IMG/VR virus record: IMGVR_UViG_3300049783_000516
Coordinates: 1-39,340 of that record
Strand: one strand, 5' to 3'
DNA: 39,340 bases
From: a virus
Below the pieces are notes generated by a model. That model was not told where the DNA came from. It did not search any database and was given only the letters and a program-made list of their open reading frames with translations. This document shows positions 22,717 to 31,393 of this stretch, one piece after another; position 1 is the stretch's first letter, and each line of letters opens with the position of its first letter. Made by a program: the position numbers and the translations under genes.

Positions 22717-23481
22717 TTACTTGCCTCCGAGATAGGAGCTACCCATACCTGCACCTAAGCTGAGATAGTCAAACAAGCCTGGATTAGTCTTGTTAGTAGT
22801 GGTTCCAGCGCCTCCGAGTGGGTTGCCTTGTACGCCAGCCAACGCTGTCGCCAACGAGGACTGCGGGTACTGCTGGTAGGTGTCATACTGGTGCGTACCT
22901 TGATCCAGAATTTGCTGCATAAGCCCTTGCTGCTGCATACCGGCTTGCTGTTGTCCAGCGGTTGCCGCTTGGCCCATATTGAAGCCTACTGGCGCTGCGC
23001 CAATTAGCCCTTGTGCTGCGTTCTGATTTTGTCCGATGCGGTTCTGGCCGAACTGCGCAGCCGTGTTAAAGCCTTGCTGGTTCATACCAGTAACGCCCTC
23101 CATCATATTGCGGTTGGAGTTGTTCATGACCTGACTTTCAACAAGACCATGCCGCGCACCACCGAAAGCGTTTTGTTGAGCGGCTTGTCCCTGTACCATA
23201 TTCAGGTCCATCGCCTGCTGATCATTCATTCGACCTACAGTATTGTTAATCACCTGATCTTGATACGGATTTAGGTACTGGTTCATGCTCCGCTGCGTTG
23301 CGCCAGCGCCCATAGTATTTTGCATACCGCTAACGCCGCCAGAGTATGCTCCTGCCGACTGCTGAAAAATGTTCCCCTGTTGAGGGGAAGGTCCGCCGAC
23401 TTGTCCTCCTTTACCCGATCCTCCGCCTGTGCTGCCGCCCATGCTGCCGCCCATGCCTGTGTTACCAACATTCCCGCCCAT
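22717..23481 (-). CDS. Gln/Asn/Gly-rich virion protein, 254 aa
   Basis: Begins MGGNVGNTGMGGSMGGS and has a conserved-looking core, residues about 70-125: QYLNPYQDQVINNTVGRMND, then QQNAFGGARHGLVESQVMNN. The YxNPY...V...FGGxR pattern recurs in podovirus proteins encoded next to the ejection proteins. The C-terminus ends in a hydrophobic Gly-rich stretch (GLFDYLSLGAGMGSSYLGG). It is directly adjacent to genes on both sides (TAAATG), showing coupled translation. A role as internal virion protein is inferred from position. A palindrome copy encodes PQQGNIF. Confidence 0.6.
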   Translation of the reverse strand: MGGNVGNTGMGGSMGGSTGGGSGKGGQVGGPSPQQGNIFQQSAGAYSGGVSGMQNTMGAGATQRSMNQYLNPYQDQVINNTVGRMNDQQAMDLNMVQGQAAQQNAFGGARHGLVESQVMNNSNRNMMEGVTGMNQQGFNTAAQFGQNRIGQNQNAAQGLIGAAPVGFNMGQAATAGQQQAGMQQQGLMQQILDQGTHQYDTYQQYPQSSLATALAGVQGNPLGGAGTTTNKTNPGLFDYLSLGAGMGSSYLGGK

Positions 23482-24192
23482 TTACTTGCCTCCTGCTGAG
23501 CTACGTGGCTTCGCACCAACTCTGTTGAGTGTGCCGCTAATTGGGCCACCTTGGAACGTACCACCGCTGGTCCCAGCGCCACCACCGTTAAGCATATCCG
23601 CAAGACCAGTGTAACCGCCACCCCCGCTAGTCGGCCTAGCCTGTGGTCGTGTAGGCCCACCGTTACCGCTGTTGCCGCTGCGAGGCGCTGATGCACCACC
23701 TCCACCGCCACCACCGCCACCGCCGCCGCTGCTGGGTGCTGGAGCACCACCTGTAGGGGCATTAGAGGATGGTGCGCCCCACAGATTTACGCCGCCGAGC
23801 GTACCACCACTCAAAATTGTGTTACCAATCATGCCGTAGTTCCGCAACAGTTGCTCCCTACTTAGTCTATCAGCGGCACCCATAGACCGATTTACGTTCT
23901 CGTCATATAGTGCCCCAGTGCTGTAGCCGCGTACCCCGCCAGCGCCGGTCTCTTGCTGAGGCATGTAGTCTTGACCTCCAGCAGCCAAGCCAAACGCGCT
24001 AGCCGCAGCGTCCGCGTTCTGGAAACCGGCCTCTTGCTGAGGCGAGAACCCTGCGATAGTTACCCCTCGGTTAGGGGAATATGGCAGAGCAGCACTTTGT
24101 AGCGCTGCTCCTAGAGTGCCTACAGCGCCTTGCTCAAGCTCCTGAGGTAGGTCTATTGTCGATGTGCTGGTTGAACCTTTACCGCCACCCAT
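23482..24192 (-). CDS. Gly-rich virion protein, 236 aa
   Basis: Starts MGGGKGSTSTSTIDLPQELE, with a helical, Ala-rich N-terminal third and a low-complexity C-terminal half that includes a run of 12 Gly. The motif GFSPQQEAGFQNADAAASAF resembles a repeat unit in the neighbouring 254-aa protein's family, so the two may be related or act together. A palindrome copy (24060-24080) encodes SPNRGVT. Stop and start of neighbours overlap. Probably an internal virion or ejection accessory protein. Confidence 0.6.
   Translation of the reverse strand: MGGGKGSTSTSTIDLPQELEQGAVGTLGAALQSAALPYSPNRGVTIAGFSPQQEAGFQNADAAASAFGLAAGGQDYMPQQETGAGGVRGYSTGALYDENVNRSMGAADRLSREQLLRNYGMIGNTILSGGTLGGVNLWGAPSSNAPTGGAPAPSSGGGGGGGGGGGASAPRSGNSGNGGPTRPQARPTSGGGGYTGLADMLNGGGAGTSGGTFQGGPISGTLNRVGAKPRSSAGGK
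23694..23735 (-). repeat. Poly-glycine codon run
   Basis: A run of GGN codons (mostly GGC/GGT/GGA) encodes 12 consecutive Gly residues in the 236-aa protein, flanked by PAPSS and ASAPRSG. It is a flexible linker; the varied third bases show it is not a recent pure expansion. Confidence 0.7.
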
Positions 24193-24626
24193 TAGTAAGT
24201 CTCCTTATACATGACGGAGATTACGTGCTTCCAACCGTCGTTTTTCAGCGCCCTCGGCCAGCCTGTGCGGCCAGAAATAGCCATGTACTTGCAGCCGAAG
24301 TTCTTAGCGAGTTTGTTGATTTCTTTTTCTGCGTCCTTGATCGCCTGCATCTCTCCGCAGGCAACGAAGCAGTGGTAGATGCTGTAGTGCGGAAACTGCT
24401 CGAACTGCATGATAACCGCGCAGCCCTCAAACTTATAGAAGTGTCGCTCTCCACGAAGGATGCTAGCTACAATATCGTTGAACGAATACTGGTTGTCTAC
24501 GTGCGCCATAGCCGCCTCAATGTGTACTTGCCATTCCAGCAAGTCACGCATCAACTCGATAACGCTTCCCGCGACGTTTGCGGTATCAGCAGTTTTACCC
24601 TCACTGGGGGGATTATGGGCATTCAT
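24192..24626 (-). CDS. T7 gp13-like / GNAT-fold virion assembly protein, 144 aa
   Basis: The C-terminal 80 residues (CAVIMQFEQFPHYSIYHCFV, then AEKEINKLAKNFGCKYMAIS, GRTGWPRAL and DGWKHV) match the phage family often annotated as acetyltransferase-like or internal virion protein A. Its hallmark is GRxGWxRxL...GWK after an alpha/beta GNAT-type core. In T7 the gp13 protein is needed for virion assembly near the ejection proteins, which fits its location here. Acetyl-CoA binding is not evident. The gene has its own probable promoter at 24720-24692. A palindrome copy directly after the start encodes PPSEGK. Confidence 0.7.
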   Translation of the reverse strand: MNAHNPPSEGKTADTANVAGSVIELMRDLLEWQVHIEAAMAHVDNQYSFNDIVASILRGERHFYKFEGCAVIMQFEQFPHYSIYHCFVACGEMQAIKDAEKEINKLAKNFGCKYMAISGRTGWPRALKNDGWKHVISVMYKETY

Positions 24627-24691
24627 TGCACGGTTCCTTGAAATAGGGCCATCTCACTAAGCGCTAAGCTCCGTGGTCGTTGGCTGAGTAA

Positions 24692-24720
24692 ACTGTAGCT
24701 GAAAACTTCTATCATGTCAA
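24692..24720 (-). promoter_or_regulatory. Internal leftward promoter for the ejection-protein genes
   Basis: On the minus strand a perfect TTGACA (24720-24715) is followed after 17 nt by TACAGT (24697-24692), a 10/12 match to the sigma70 consensus. It lies in a 97-bp gap just after the 354-aa gene and 66 bp before the gp13-like start, so it could boost the internal virion proteins. Confidence 0.55.
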
Positions 24721-24723
24721 GCC

Positions 24724-25788
24724 CTAAATAATCTTAGCGAGATAGCCTTGGAAAGAGCCAGAAACAACGCTAGCGTTGGTATCTGTGTTGGCTACTAACC
24801 GAATGTCAGAGTTAGGAGGAACAATTAAGTACGGCTCGAAATGTTCTTCAAACACACTTGTTTGACTGGTTAGCGAGTATTTACCGATAAGAGGTCGGAA
24901 AACACCACCGAGTTTCCGCACCTCTAAGCTAAAGTCTGCCGCAACCGCTGGCGGCGAAGCTCGGGTAACTGCAAAGCTGGCCTTCGTTATGAAAAAATAG
25001 TCGTCGTTGCTGATAGTAGCCGCAGCCTTAAAGCTCTGTGTCTCGCCGTTAGTGCCTTCTATGCTGATAACCGCTTTGGTGATGTCCGTAGGCTTCCCCC
25101 CAGTGAGGGGAGTATTCTGATAGACGAAGACATCGCCAGCAATCGTTGAGCCGTTGTTGTCATAAGCCTGCGATACACGAGCGCACGGCACTGGCAGAGG
25201 TACGCGGGTCTGCCCTTGTAGCGTCACTAACTGGACCCCAAAGGTAAACCGCTCGTCATAACCAGTCAGTCCGTTTGACGTATGGTACTCTACGGCAAGC
25301 TCTTGTGTATCTGCGGCGTCTGTACTAGAGATGCTGTCGATGGAGTTAGTACCGCTTACGGGATACACCTCATTCTCTAAACCAGCTTCTTTGCCAAGCT
25401 GCCACACAGTAGCGAACCCATCAGTGATGTCTAAGTCGGCGTGGTTGCCAAACTCAAACAGGGTCTTAGCTTTTTGAACAATAGACACTGTGTCGCCAAA
25501 CTCTTTGAGGACTTCTTGCTCTGCCATAAATGCTGCAAAATCCATACCAATCGGCCTCCATACGCCATCTTCTGAGTAGACTACTGATTTCTGTACTGGG
25601 TCATAGAGCAAGACGCCGCTCTGCGCGGCCCGCTCCATCGCGTTAAGGCTCTTGTGCGGCAACAGGACCGGCTGCGGATTAGTGATACCAGATATGGCTA
25701 CGTTAGCTAGCGAATACTCATAGAACTGAGCAGCCCATTGATTGATGTCTCTGAACCCTGATGGGTTTGGTGGTACGCGGTTAGCCAT
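24724..25788 (-). CDS. Tail/virion structural protein, 354 aa
   Basis: Starts MANRVPPNPSGFRDINQWAA, ATG sharing a base with the upstream stop. The N-terminal half is helical and the C-terminal half beta-rich with regular strands (residues 190-354, including YFFITKASFAVTRASPPAVA and FEPYLIVPPNSDIRLVANTD), which suggests a jelly-roll or receptor-proximal beta domain. It lies between the gp10-like tail protein and the ejection proteins. I did not recognise a named family; homologues are expected in HMO-2011-like phages. A palindrome copy (25093-25114) encodes TPLTGGK. Confidence 0.65.
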   Translation of the reverse strand: MANRVPPNPSGFRDINQWAAQFYEYSLANVAISGITNPQPVLLPHKSLNAMERAAQSGVLLYDPVQKSVVYSEDGVWRPIGMDFAAFMAEQEVLKEFGDTVSIVQKAKTLFEFGNHADLDITDGFATVWQLGKEAGLENEVYPVSGTNSIDSISSTDAADTQELAVEYHTSNGLTGYDERFTFGVQLVTLQGQTRVPLPVPCARVSQAYDNNGSTIAGDVFVYQNTPLTGGKPTDITKAVISIEGTNGETQSFKAAATISNDDYFFITKASFAVTRASPPAVAADFSLEVRKLGGVFRPLIGKYSLTSQTSVFEEHFEPYLIVPPNSDIRLVANTDTNASVVSGSFQGYLAKII

Positions 25789-27332
25789 TAGCGGCCCCCT
25801 GTCCCCGTTGGCACAACGTCTATACGAATAGTGCCTAACTCTGAGGCGTTTGAGACAAAGTCAATTCTGACGGCTATCTCACGCCCTAACGCCCGCGTTG
25901 GTATAGGGTTATTTTGCTGATAAGCGTATGGCCCATAAGCGTATTCGGTGGCGTTAGGGAGTTGTCTACCAAACAAGGTAAAGGATATGCCACTAGTCAC
26001 CTCGGTGTCTGGATAGATGTATTTGACGGCCATGTTCTTATCGCCGTTACCTAGCTCCAGAGGACCGCTCTTGATATACACGTCACCTTCGTCCGCTGGT
26101 ATTACGTTGTCTAGTTCGTGATTATAAATCAGACCAGAAGAAGTTGTCATCATCTGGGTAAGCGAGATACCCTTGTCAATACCAGCGGTACGGTCCAGAC
26201 GGCCTGTCTGCCACGTGTTATCGACATAGTTCCACATCACGTAGCTATCAACCTCAGTAGTGATTGTCTCTTGTGACTGATAGAGCCACCACACCTCAGA
26301 ATAGTCTGTGTTGGTAAAGGCGCAGATTTTTGGGGTTTGGTTAGGGTTTATGTCTCGGTAAAGGAAGTCGATGACCGCACACTCAAGTTTTTGCAACGTA
26401 CCGTCAAATAACCAGAACCCGCGCCCGCCCCACCAAATAACAAAGCGGTCAGTAGCAGCAGCCGCTTCCGCAGCGATAGGACCGCAGTTCTCGCCTACTA
26501 GGTCGATGCTGTAGACGTAAGGCGGACCAATATACCGCGCTACGTTGACATCATTCTCGCCCAAGATCAAGACTGAGTTCAGGACGTTGTATAAGTTAAG
26601 CAGCTTACCAGTGCCAGCCACCACGCGGTCTACTGCTTGGTTAGCTATGGTAGGTGTCCAGTCGTTACGATCCTCTAAGTCGCTGGCTTGAAAACGCCGT
26701 GATGTGCCGCCGCCGCCTATAACAACTACTTGCCGTTGGTCAGTGACTACAAGAGCCTGAACATCAGTAGGAGCACCAGTTACTAAGCTAAGAGTGAGAG
26801 TAGGTATATCAAGCTCATAAACGCCCCCATTGCTGCGAGACCCTGTGAGTAGGACTTCTCCAAAATTGTCAAAGTACCATCTGCTAGGTGGGACAGGAGG
26901 GGTGCCTGCGAGGTTATTGCCGACACCATACGCACCCGTACCGTAGTTATTCTTCCCGTAACCTTGGTCTATCTCCGCATTTTTGCCGTCTGCGGCGGGA
27001 TTTTGGGCGTAGCCAGCGTAGGTGATGTCGGTAATGATGCCGACCTGATCCATATGGTAGAGCGCGAGGTTTGACCCAAAGACGGTGTTGCGGCCCCCAT
27101 CGTTTTCGCGCCACGCGTAAATGTCACGCACCGCCTCTAAGCTAGAGTTAGCAATAAGCGCAGGAATGTCTGTTAATGCAGCAGCGGAAACTCGCCGCAA
27201 CCACCCGCCTATGGGACGCGTAGACCCGTCGTGATAGCGCACCAAGTTACCGTCCACCCATTGATTTTTGCGGGTGTACGGTGTGCCGTTCTTGTTCAAA
27301 CCAGCAGGAATAGGTAGTGGGATCAGTGGCAT
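25788..27332 (-). CDS. Putative tail protein, P22 gp10-like stabilisation protein, 514 aa
   Basis: The N-terminus LIPLPIPAGLNKNGTPYTRK, then QWVDGNLVRYHDGSTRPIGG, is the opening common to podovirus proteins of the packaged-DNA stabilisation (gp10) type. The remainder is beta-propeller-like, with repeated W/Y-rich strands (WWGGRGFWLFDGTLQ, EVWWLYQSQ, SYVMWNYVDNTWQTGRLD). Such proteins close the portal and connect it to the tail needle or spikes. Length and location after the tail fibre fit. A palindrome copy (27335-27356) just before the start provides GAGGG as ribosome binding site. Confidence 0.65.
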   Translation of the reverse strand: MPLIPLPIPAGLNKNGTPYTRKNQWVDGNLVRYHDGSTRPIGGWLRRVSAAALTDIPALIANSSLEAVRDIYAWRENDGGRNTVFGSNLALYHMDQVGIITDITYAGYAQNPAADGKNAEIDQGYGKNNYGTGAYGVGNNLAGTPPVPPSRWYFDNFGEVLLTGSRSNGGVYELDIPTLTLSLVTGAPTDVQALVVTDQRQVVVIGGGGTSRRFQASDLEDRNDWTPTIANQAVDRVVAGTGKLLNLYNVLNSVLILGENDVNVARYIGPPYVYSIDLVGENCGPIAAEAAAATDRFVIWWGGRGFWLFDGTLQKLECAVIDFLYRDINPNQTPKICAFTNTDYSEVWWLYQSQETITTEVDSYVMWNYVDNTWQTGRLDRTAGIDKGISLTQMMTTSSGLIYNHELDNVIPADEGDVYIKSGPLELGNGDKNMAVKYIYPDTEVTSGISFTLFGRQLPNATEYAYGPYAYQQNNPIPTRALGREIAVRIDFVSNASELGTIRIDVVPTGTGGR

Positions 27333-27401
27333 TTTGTACCCTCAGTTAGGGGAAGTTTTACAGCCGGTATTAGTCCGACCCTTTATGTCGCATCGTTTCG
27401 C

Positions 27402-30400
27402 TTACGTCACCACAACAGTTCCGCCGTTTGCGATTGTCAGTACGTACACAGTCCCATCTGGGCTACGCATTTTTATGCCTTGGCCAGTCGTCAGCAGTTC
27501 AACGTCACCTGTAACAGCGACCCCATCAGTTTTAGTGTTGAACTTCTGAATGCCGTAGAAATAAGCGCGAAACTCTCCCGACGAGCCGTGCGCTACAAAG
27601 TAGTTTGTGACCCCACCAGAACCATTGTCGGACTGAAACGCCATGTTCCCGTTGTCACTTAGGTTTCGTAGGGTGAAGTTACCTGTCAGGTTGTCTATAA
27701 GGGCTGCGCCGCCAGAGTGACCTAGCTGAAGATCGTCGTCAGTACCGAGGTAGATGTTGTCACCGTCAGTCAACGTAATGTTGCCGATCACGTCCATTCC
27801 CGCATCTGTGACGGTCACGACACTACCTGTCTGGCGCTTCCATATCGTTCCGGTCGGCGTAATTTCTCGCACTTGCCAGCCCGATAGCGTACCTGTCCCA
27901 GCTTCTTCAACGATCTTACCAGTCGCGCCAAGATCAGTCGTGTAACCATCGACGTAGCAGCCCGCGAGATCATTCGAACCCACGTTGCGAAAGATGATGT
28001 CTGTCGTGTTTGTACGTGCGTTGTAACCAATGACTTGAGCGCCACAAGTGGTGTCAGCACCTGCTGTGCCGCCTTCAAACGCAAGTCCGTTGACGTTTAA
28101 GTCGGCGTAAAGGCCATTTATAATAAGCTGACCTGACGTTTGCGTGGTTGGCATGACAACACAAAGACCGTCACCATCTGAGCGCTCTGTATGAACATTC
28201 GTCAGCACATTACCTGCGGCCCATATCCTCGCACCAAGTCCGTCCGAGAAGTAAGCATTTGTGAAGTAGCTGTCCGACCCACCAAAGTCGCAGGAGTAGC
28301 CGCCCTCCGCTTGCCAGTGACAGTCGGTAAAAGAATTGCTCCAAGCGACATCTGAGCCACCTCCACCAGCAACCTTCTGGACCCTGAAAGCGTGCTTTGT
28401 GGCTAACGGGTTTCTGTGGTGCCAGTGTACGTTTTGAAAGTTAGATAACAGCATGTCCGTGCCATCAAACAAATGCGTCACAGTGTTAGTCGCCGTCGCT
28501 ATGATGTTGAGGTCCCGCATATTGTGACGGCCCGCGTTAAGAGAAGTCATACCAGCCGTGCCAGCAAAGAGAAGTGTTGAACCTCTGCTGTTGTTCACGT
28601 CAGTGTTTGCGGAAGATGTGCCGATAATATCTGCACCATCGGGCACGACTACATCAGTCGAGCAGAGGTAAATCTTGTTTCTTAAATAGATTGCTGCCTG
28701 CCCGTAGTCTAAAGCAGCCTGAACAGCGAGACCCATTTCCGTGGTGCCTGGAGTAGTGTTCGTTTTGTAGTGATCAGGGAACACCTCATCAAGTGGAACC
28801 AGCCCTAGAAGGTCCACAATTGTCGTCTCTGTAGAGTTAGCAAGGTACTGATACCCGTCCAGTGAGTAGACCTCAGAGCCTTTCAAAACAGTCTTGTGCG
28901 CATTGTCCCCAGCAATCGCTGTGACCATGCCCGCACGCGTCAGCGGGTGACTGTCGATAAAGTTGGATGCGTTCGTGTTGTTGAACTTGACCACGCCAAA
29001 GAGGTTTGCAGGCCCGATGCCGAAGTTTTCGGCCTGACAGTCAGTGATAATCAGGCTTGCCGCATCGTCGTCCACTTGGACCAGACCTACGTTCCAAGCT
29101 ACATTCTCTTTAATGAATGTGGTGCCGCTAAGAATGGCCTGACCTGTTGTGTGAACATGCACAGCGCGGCGGTTGAGCGATGTCTGACGGATACGACCGC
29201 CGAGCAAGCGGAACTCGCCGCCAATAATTTCGACTTGTGCCAGCGCGTCACCAACCAACGACATCTGGCCCACGGTAAGATACCCGCTTTCCAGTTTTAC
29301 TTTGTGCAACTCGTTTGGAGAAGCTACGTTCTCCGTCCCGTAGAGCAGTCCGATCTGCGTGCGCCCCGATATCTGTCGGAAAGAGCAACCGTCACCATCC
29401 AGTTGGATTGCGCCGATCTGGTCAGTGATAGCCGCGTCTTGACCTTTATCCATGACAATCTGACAAGCGCCGAACGCTCCGATAAAGTCCACAAGAAGGT
29501 TATCTACCCGCCCAATCTGAATGCCTACTCGCTTGACGCCTGCCGTAATGTCGCGATCACGGTATTCTTGCGCACGAGCGTCTAGATCAATAACCCAATC
29601 ATCGACGCGCCCTAGCTTGAGGAAGTGGAACCCGTTTTCAATCAGCAGAGTTTTGTTGAAGCCTGACAGTTGCAGGTTCTGGATTTCCCAGCCACCGATA
29701 TTATCCGGCGTGTTTCCTGAGATAAAGCTAGGCGCTGTCCATGTAGCAGGTTTCGTCGCGCCAGTAATGCGTGCAGTTTCAAGCAATCCAAACGCTTCCT
29801 TGCCGAGCAACGGGATAGGGTAGTCAATAATTGCCCCTGCGAAAGCGGGGATACCAGCAGCTTTACCAGCGACGATGCCAGCGGCGACAGACGCGGCGAT
29901 ACCAGCAGCAATACCAGCAGTGTCTGCCTCACCGACAGTGTCTCCTGCGAGGATGGCTGCGTCATAGGCGATTGTGTACGCATCAGAGTATATAGTACCG
30001 TTTAGCGCGTTAGTATAGGCTACCCCGTAGGCAACGTCATACGCCGCCTGCGCGGCGTCTTCCGCTGGTTGTTGGTCAAAGGAGATGGACAGGGCCTTGA
30101 TATACGGAGCATACGACCCTACACCAGTAGCCCCAGCCGTCACCACGCTGTTAGCAGACAAGTTCATACGAGTACCGACACAGCAAAGCCCGCCGAGCAG
30201 CGCTTCCCCCGCGATACCACCGATGAGGTCAGGAGTACACGCGTTACCCACAATAACTTCGTCAATAGCTTCTGCCCAACCGTCAACAAGCAGTACGCCC
30301 ACAGTGTCAGCGAACGCCGCCGCTAACGCCGCTTGGTTCGCTGTCTGCTCACCGCCAGACATCGCTGCTAGCGCCGCAAAAGCAAGGGTGCGCGTGCTGT

Positions 30401-30992
30401 AAGTCTCTACGCCGTAATGCTGCAAGTACGTGTCAAACGCACGTGCTGGTCGCCACGTCTGAGCGTCAGCCGTCGTTAAGGCTGTGGCCGTACCGTCTCC
30501 CTCGTAGACAAGGTATGAACCAGCGGCAGTTCCGACCCAAATTACCTTGGCAGCAGGGTCCGGTGTTCCAGCCACAGCCGCCGCATAGGTGTCAAAAACG
30601 TACCCAACAAACGAGGGCACCCACTCTCCCGCCGTACCTGCAGCGTTCACCGTGAGCACTTGCTTGGCCGTACCGAAAGCAGCAGGAATTGCTTCCGCGA
30701 TATTCACCCCGTCAACAGTTCCGCCTACCGTGATGTCGCCTGTAATGCCCAAGTCTGTAAACGTCGGGCTAACGGCGGTTAGGGTAGTAAACGCACCAGT
30801 AGATGCGGCAGCAGCGCCAATCGGCGTACCGTCAATGCTACCACTGTTGATGTCGATACCCGTAACTGGCGTAGTGCCGTCAAATAGGTCTTCAAATGCC
30901 TGAATGTTCGTGTTCAGGTAGCCTCCCCACAGGTTAGTATCACCCCCAACAGTTGGAAGAAGAAAGCTGTATGTCGCTGTGTTCGTGGCCAT
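27402..30992 (-). CDS. Tail fibre / tailspike with beta-helix, 1196 aa
   Basis: The N-terminal 90 residues (TYSFLLPTVGGDTNLWGGYL, then NTNIQAFEDLFDGTTPVTGI) are the virion-attachment segment shared by many phage fibres. A long Ala/Gly/Tyr-rich helical segment (about 315-375) follows, then a region with many short repeated beta turns (about 430-1060; for example GGWEIQNLQLSGFNKTLLIE and HNMRDLNIIATATNTVTHLF) typical of right-handed beta-helices that bind or cleave surface sugars. The last 100 residues have ITLTDGDNIYLGTDDDLQLG and end in GTVYVLTIANGGTVVVT. A catalytic pair could not be assigned. It is the likely host-range determinant. Confidence 0.85.
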   Translation of the reverse strand: MATNTATYSFLLPTVGGDTNLWGGYLNTNIQAFEDLFDGTTPVTGIDINSGSIDGTPIGAAAASTGAFTTLTAVSPTFTDLGITGDITVGGTVDGVNIAEAIPAAFGTAKQVLTVNAAGTAGEWVPSFVGYVFDTYAAAVAGTPDPAAKVIWVGTAAGSYLVYEGDGTATALTTADAQTWRPARAFDTYLQHYGVETYSTRTLAFAALAAMSGGEQTANQAALAAAFADTVGVLLVDGWAEAIDEVIVGNACTPDLIGGIAGEALLGGLCCVGTRMNLSANSVVTAGATGVGSYAPYIKALSISFDQQPAEDAAQAAYDVAYGVAYTNALNGTIYSDAYTIAYDAAILAGDTVGEADTAGIAAGIAASVAAGIVAGKAAGIPAFAGAIIDYPIPLLGKEAFGLLETARITGATKPATWTAPSFISGNTPDNIGGWEIQNLQLSGFNKTLLIENGFHFLKLGRVDDWVIDLDARAQEYRDRDITAGVKRVGIQIGRVDNLLVDFIGAFGACQIVMDKGQDAAITDQIGAIQLDGDGCSFRQISGRTQIGLLYGTENVASPNELHKVKLESGYLTVGQMSLVGDALAQVEIIGGEFRLLGGRIRQTSLNRRAVHVHTTGQAILSGTTFIKENVAWNVGLVQVDDDAASLIITDCQAENFGIGPANLFGVVKFNNTNASNFIDSHPLTRAGMVTAIAGDNAHKTVLKGSEVYSLDGYQYLANSTETTIVDLLGLVPLDEVFPDHYKTNTTPGTTEMGLAVQAALDYGQAAIYLRNKIYLCSTDVVVPDGADIIGTSSANTDVNNSRGSTLLFAGTAGMTSLNAGRHNMRDLNIIATATNTVTHLFDGTDMLLSNFQNVHWHHRNPLATKHAFRVQKVAGGGGSDVAWSNSFTDCHWQAEGGYSCDFGGSDSYFTNAYFSDGLGARIWAAGNVLTNVHTERSDGDGLCVVMPTTQTSGQLIINGLYADLNVNGLAFEGGTAGADTTCGAQVIGYNARTNTTDIIFRNVGSNDLAGCYVDGYTTDLGATGKIVEEAGTGTLSGWQVREITPTGTIWKRQTGSVVTVTDAGMDVIGNITLTDGDNIYLGTDDDLQLGHSGGAALIDNLTGNFTLRNLSDNGNMAFQSDNGSGGVTNYFVAHGSSGEFRAYFYGIQKFNTKTDGVAVTGDVELLTTGQGIKMRSPDGTVYVLTIANGGTVVVT

Positions 30993-31002
30993 TTTATTAC
31001 CC

Positions 31003-31230
31003 TCAGTTAGGGGAAGCTGCCGCGCAGCCCCGCTCTAGTTGTCCAAGCAGCATAGCCCCCACCAACCGTGAGGACCGTCCACCATCAAGAAGCAGAGCCT
31101 TTGGAAGCTCTGCCCGTGTTTCTATCGTACCGTCACAAACCGCCGCATTCAGGGGCCTCTGGTTCAAAGCCTGCCAAGCGGCACAACTCGGCAGTAACAG
31201 CAGCGTCATCGCTAAGATCAACATTTTCAT
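31003..31230 (-). CDS. Outer-membrane spanin (Rz1-like lipoprotein), 75 aa
   Basis: MKMLILAMTLLLLPSCAAWQ is a lipoprotein signal peptide with lipobox LPSC, cleaved before Cys16. The mature peptide is about 60 residues with further Cys residues and an Ala-rich end. It overlaps the upstream inner-membrane spanin gene by 98 bp in another frame, the partly embedded layout of Rz/Rz1 pairs. The two proteins would fuse inner and outer membranes at the end of lysis. The last codons and stop (SPN-stop) are part of a palindrome copy (30996-31017) that then acts as ribosome binding site of the tail fibre. Confidence 0.75.
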   Translation of the reverse strand: MKMLILAMTLLLLPSCAAWQALNQRPLNAAVCDGTIETRAELPKALLLDGGRSSRLVGAMLLGQLERGCAAASPN

Positions 31231-31393
31231 TGCGCATACTCTCCATAACTTCGATGTATGTTGTGAGGCCCTGAGCCTCTAGCTCTGAGGTAGCGTTTAC
31301 ACGCCCCTGATTGTAGGCAAGCCCACTGACTACGGACAGCACCCCAGCAGCAGCTACTAGGACAATGATGGGTGTAGTAAGCTCTCCCATCAT
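31133..31393 (-). CDS. Inner-membrane spanin (Rz-like), 86 aa
   Basis: MMGELTTPIIVLVAAAGVLS then VVSGLAYNQG gives one N-terminal transmembrane helix (residues 7-28). A periplasmic part with a helix follows (NATSELEAQGLTTYIEVMES, then MRNENVDL) and a Cys-containing tail. It starts 4 bp inside the amidase gene (ATGA) and overlaps the lipoprotein gene by 98 bp. Topology and context identify it as the i-spanin. The periplasmic helix is shorter than in lambda Rz. Confidence 0.7.
   Translation of the reverse strand: MMGELTTPIIVLVAAAGVLSVVSGLAYNQGRVNATSELEAQGLTTYIEVMESMRNENVDLSDDAAVTAELCRLAGFEPEAPECGGL

Noticed and set aside
28896-29585. 229-aa plus-strand frame inside the tail-fibre gene
   Set aside because: Antisense to a clear beta-helix protein, with Arg/Val/Cys-rich shadow composition and no ribosome site.
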